Made by a program: the position numbers and the translations under genes. A stretch of DNA of 6,610 nucleotides from Sneathiella sp. (GTDB taxonomy: Bacteria > Pseudomonadota > Alphaproteobacteria > Sneathiellales > Sneathiellaceae). Positions within the stretch are counted from its first letter, which is position 1. Each line of letters begins with the position of its first letter. Positions 5,787 to 6,610 of the stretch are shown one piece after another. The notes below the pieces were generated by a model, which was given only the letters and a program-made list of their open reading frames with translations, made no database searches and was not told the DNA's origin. The DNA lies in assembly GCA_016765515.1 (NCBI GenBank), contig JAESPT010000039.1, forward strand, positions 1 to 6,610, written 5' to 3'.

Positions 5787-6610
5787 CTTTGGGAAAAAGC
5801 ACTCCTCTTGTTGAAATCATTGATGTGGAGAAACGGTTTGGCGATGGCGGCGGCTTTCTGTCCTCTCCTCAACCTGTCGTTAAGGCATTGAATAATGTGA
5901 CCCTTACCGTGAATAAGGGAGAAGCTTTTTGCCTGGTCGGTGAAAGCGGTTGCGGAAAATCCACACTCGCTCGTACGGTTATTGGTTTGCATTCACCGAA
6001 TAAAGGCGAAATTCGCTATGAGGGGAAGCGTATAGATGGTTTGAATACAAAAGATCGACAACCCTATACGCGGAAGATGCAAATGATCTTTCAAAATCCC
6101 TATGCCTCCCTAAATCCGCGTATGACGGTGAGCCAGACGCTGGAGGAACCTTTGTTGATTCATGCGCCTCACCTATCGAAAGGAGAAATGAAAGATAAAG
6201 TTGAGCAAGTGATGCTGTCCGTCGGGAATGATCCTGCCTGGGGAGAAAGGTATCCCCACGAATTTTCCGGTGGTCAACGGCAACGCATCAGTATTGCCCG
6301 CGCTCTGATGCTCGACCCTGAATTTGTTGTAGCAGATGAGCCTATTTCGGCCCTCGACGTCTCCATTCAAGCCCAAGTCCTTAACGTCATGATGGACGCT
6401 CAGGAGGCTAGAGATCTCACCTATCTTTTTATTACACATGATCTGTCAGTTGTTGAGCATTTTGGGAGCAAAGTTGCTGTTATGTATTTGGGAACAGTCT
6501 GCGAACTCGCTGAAACAGGTACATTGTTTGCGACACCGCGACATCCCTATACGCAAGCCTTGTTGAGCGCTATTCCGAAAATAGATGGAGAGGGCGTTAA
6601 TCGTGTAAAG
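5783..6610 (+). CDS. ABC transporter ATP-binding protein, DppF/OppF type, C-terminus cut by window edge
   Basis: This is the second ATPase of the importer, expected to form a heterodimer with the DppD-type protein. The reading frame starts at ATG 5783, overlapping the previous stop by 4 nt, with a strong GAGGAGG at 5769-5775 (7 nt upstream). It remains open through the last base; 276 codons are visible. Walker A is GESGCGKST (53-61), the Q-loop glutamine is Q104 in MIFQNP, the signature is FSGGQRQR (161-168), Walker B is FVVADEP (181-187) with catalytic E186, the D-loop is ALD (190-192) and the switch histidine is H219. HPYTQALLSAIPK near the end marks the start of the oligopeptide-transporter C-terminal domain. 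Family members usually run to about 320-335 residues, so some 50 residues are missing off the right edge. Nothing suggests a broken gene. Confidence 0.95.
   Translation, partial: MTLGKSTPLVEIIDVEKRFGDGGGFLSSPQPVVKALNNVTLTVNKGEAFCLVGESGCGKSTLARTVIGLHSPNKGEIRYEGKRIDGLNTKDRQPYTRKMQMIFQNPYASLNPRMTVSQTLEEPLLIHAPHLSKGEMKDKVEQVMLSVGNDPAWGERYPHEFSGGQRQRISIARALMLDPEFVVADEPISALDVSIQAQVLNVMMDAQEARDLTYLFITHDLSVVEHFGSKVAVMYLGTVCELAETGTLFATPRHPYTQALLSAIPKIDGEGVNRVK

Noticed and set aside
1..6610. A novel defence, mobile or biosynthetic system
   Set aside because: All genes belong to well-known families (PAS sensor and a complete Dpp/Opp-type importer). I found no transposase, integrase, terminal repeats, CRISPR-like repeats, toxin-antitoxin pair or unexplained large open frame.

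Overview
The window looks like chromosomal DNA from a Gram-negative proteobacterium, most likely a mid-GC, possibly marine, alphaproteobacterium. This rests on the style of the genes: a periplasmic family 5 binding protein with a Sec signal peptide rather than a lipobox, Dpp/Opp-type transporter components, and a multi-PAS sensor protein. The genus cannot be fixed from the sequence alone. Every gene is recognisable by family, and I see no mobile element, tRNA, rRNA, CRISPR array or phage gene.

Layout: (1) 1-820, minus strand, is the N-terminal part of a multi-PAS signalling protein that runs off the left edge. Two PAS domains are complete and a third is just beginning. (2) 821-1268 is an AT-rich divergent intergenic region with candidate promoters for both directions, a perfect 16-bp palindrome on the sensor side and a small inverted repeat on the transporter side. 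(3) 1269-6610, plus strand, is a five-gene ABC importer operon of the dipeptide/oligopeptide/nickel (PepT) class in the classic order: binding protein (1269-2822), DppB-type permease (2891-3874), DppC-type permease (3871-4791), DppD-type ATPase (4794-5786) and DppF-type ATPase (5783 to beyond the right edge).

The binding protein would capture a small solute, probably a peptide, in the periplasm and deliver it to a channel made of the two permeases, driven by the two non-identical ATPases. The last four genes are translationally linked: 4-nt ATGA overlaps at two junctions and a 2-nt gap at the third. The binding protein is set apart by a 68-nt spacer holding a perfect 10-bp-stem hairpin. It also has a far stronger ribosome binding site than the first permease, which starts with TTG. 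Both features fit the usual need for binding protein in excess over membrane complex.

I looked for a novel system and did not find one. The points worth a second look are regulatory: the intercistronic hairpin, the palindrome and uncertain start of the PAS gene, the leader of the operon, a strong hairpin inside the second permease gene, and the divergent pairing of a sensor with a transporter. For two genes the longest open frame overstates the protein (second permease and first ATPase), and overlap and ribosome-binding-site evidence gives the shorter starts used here.
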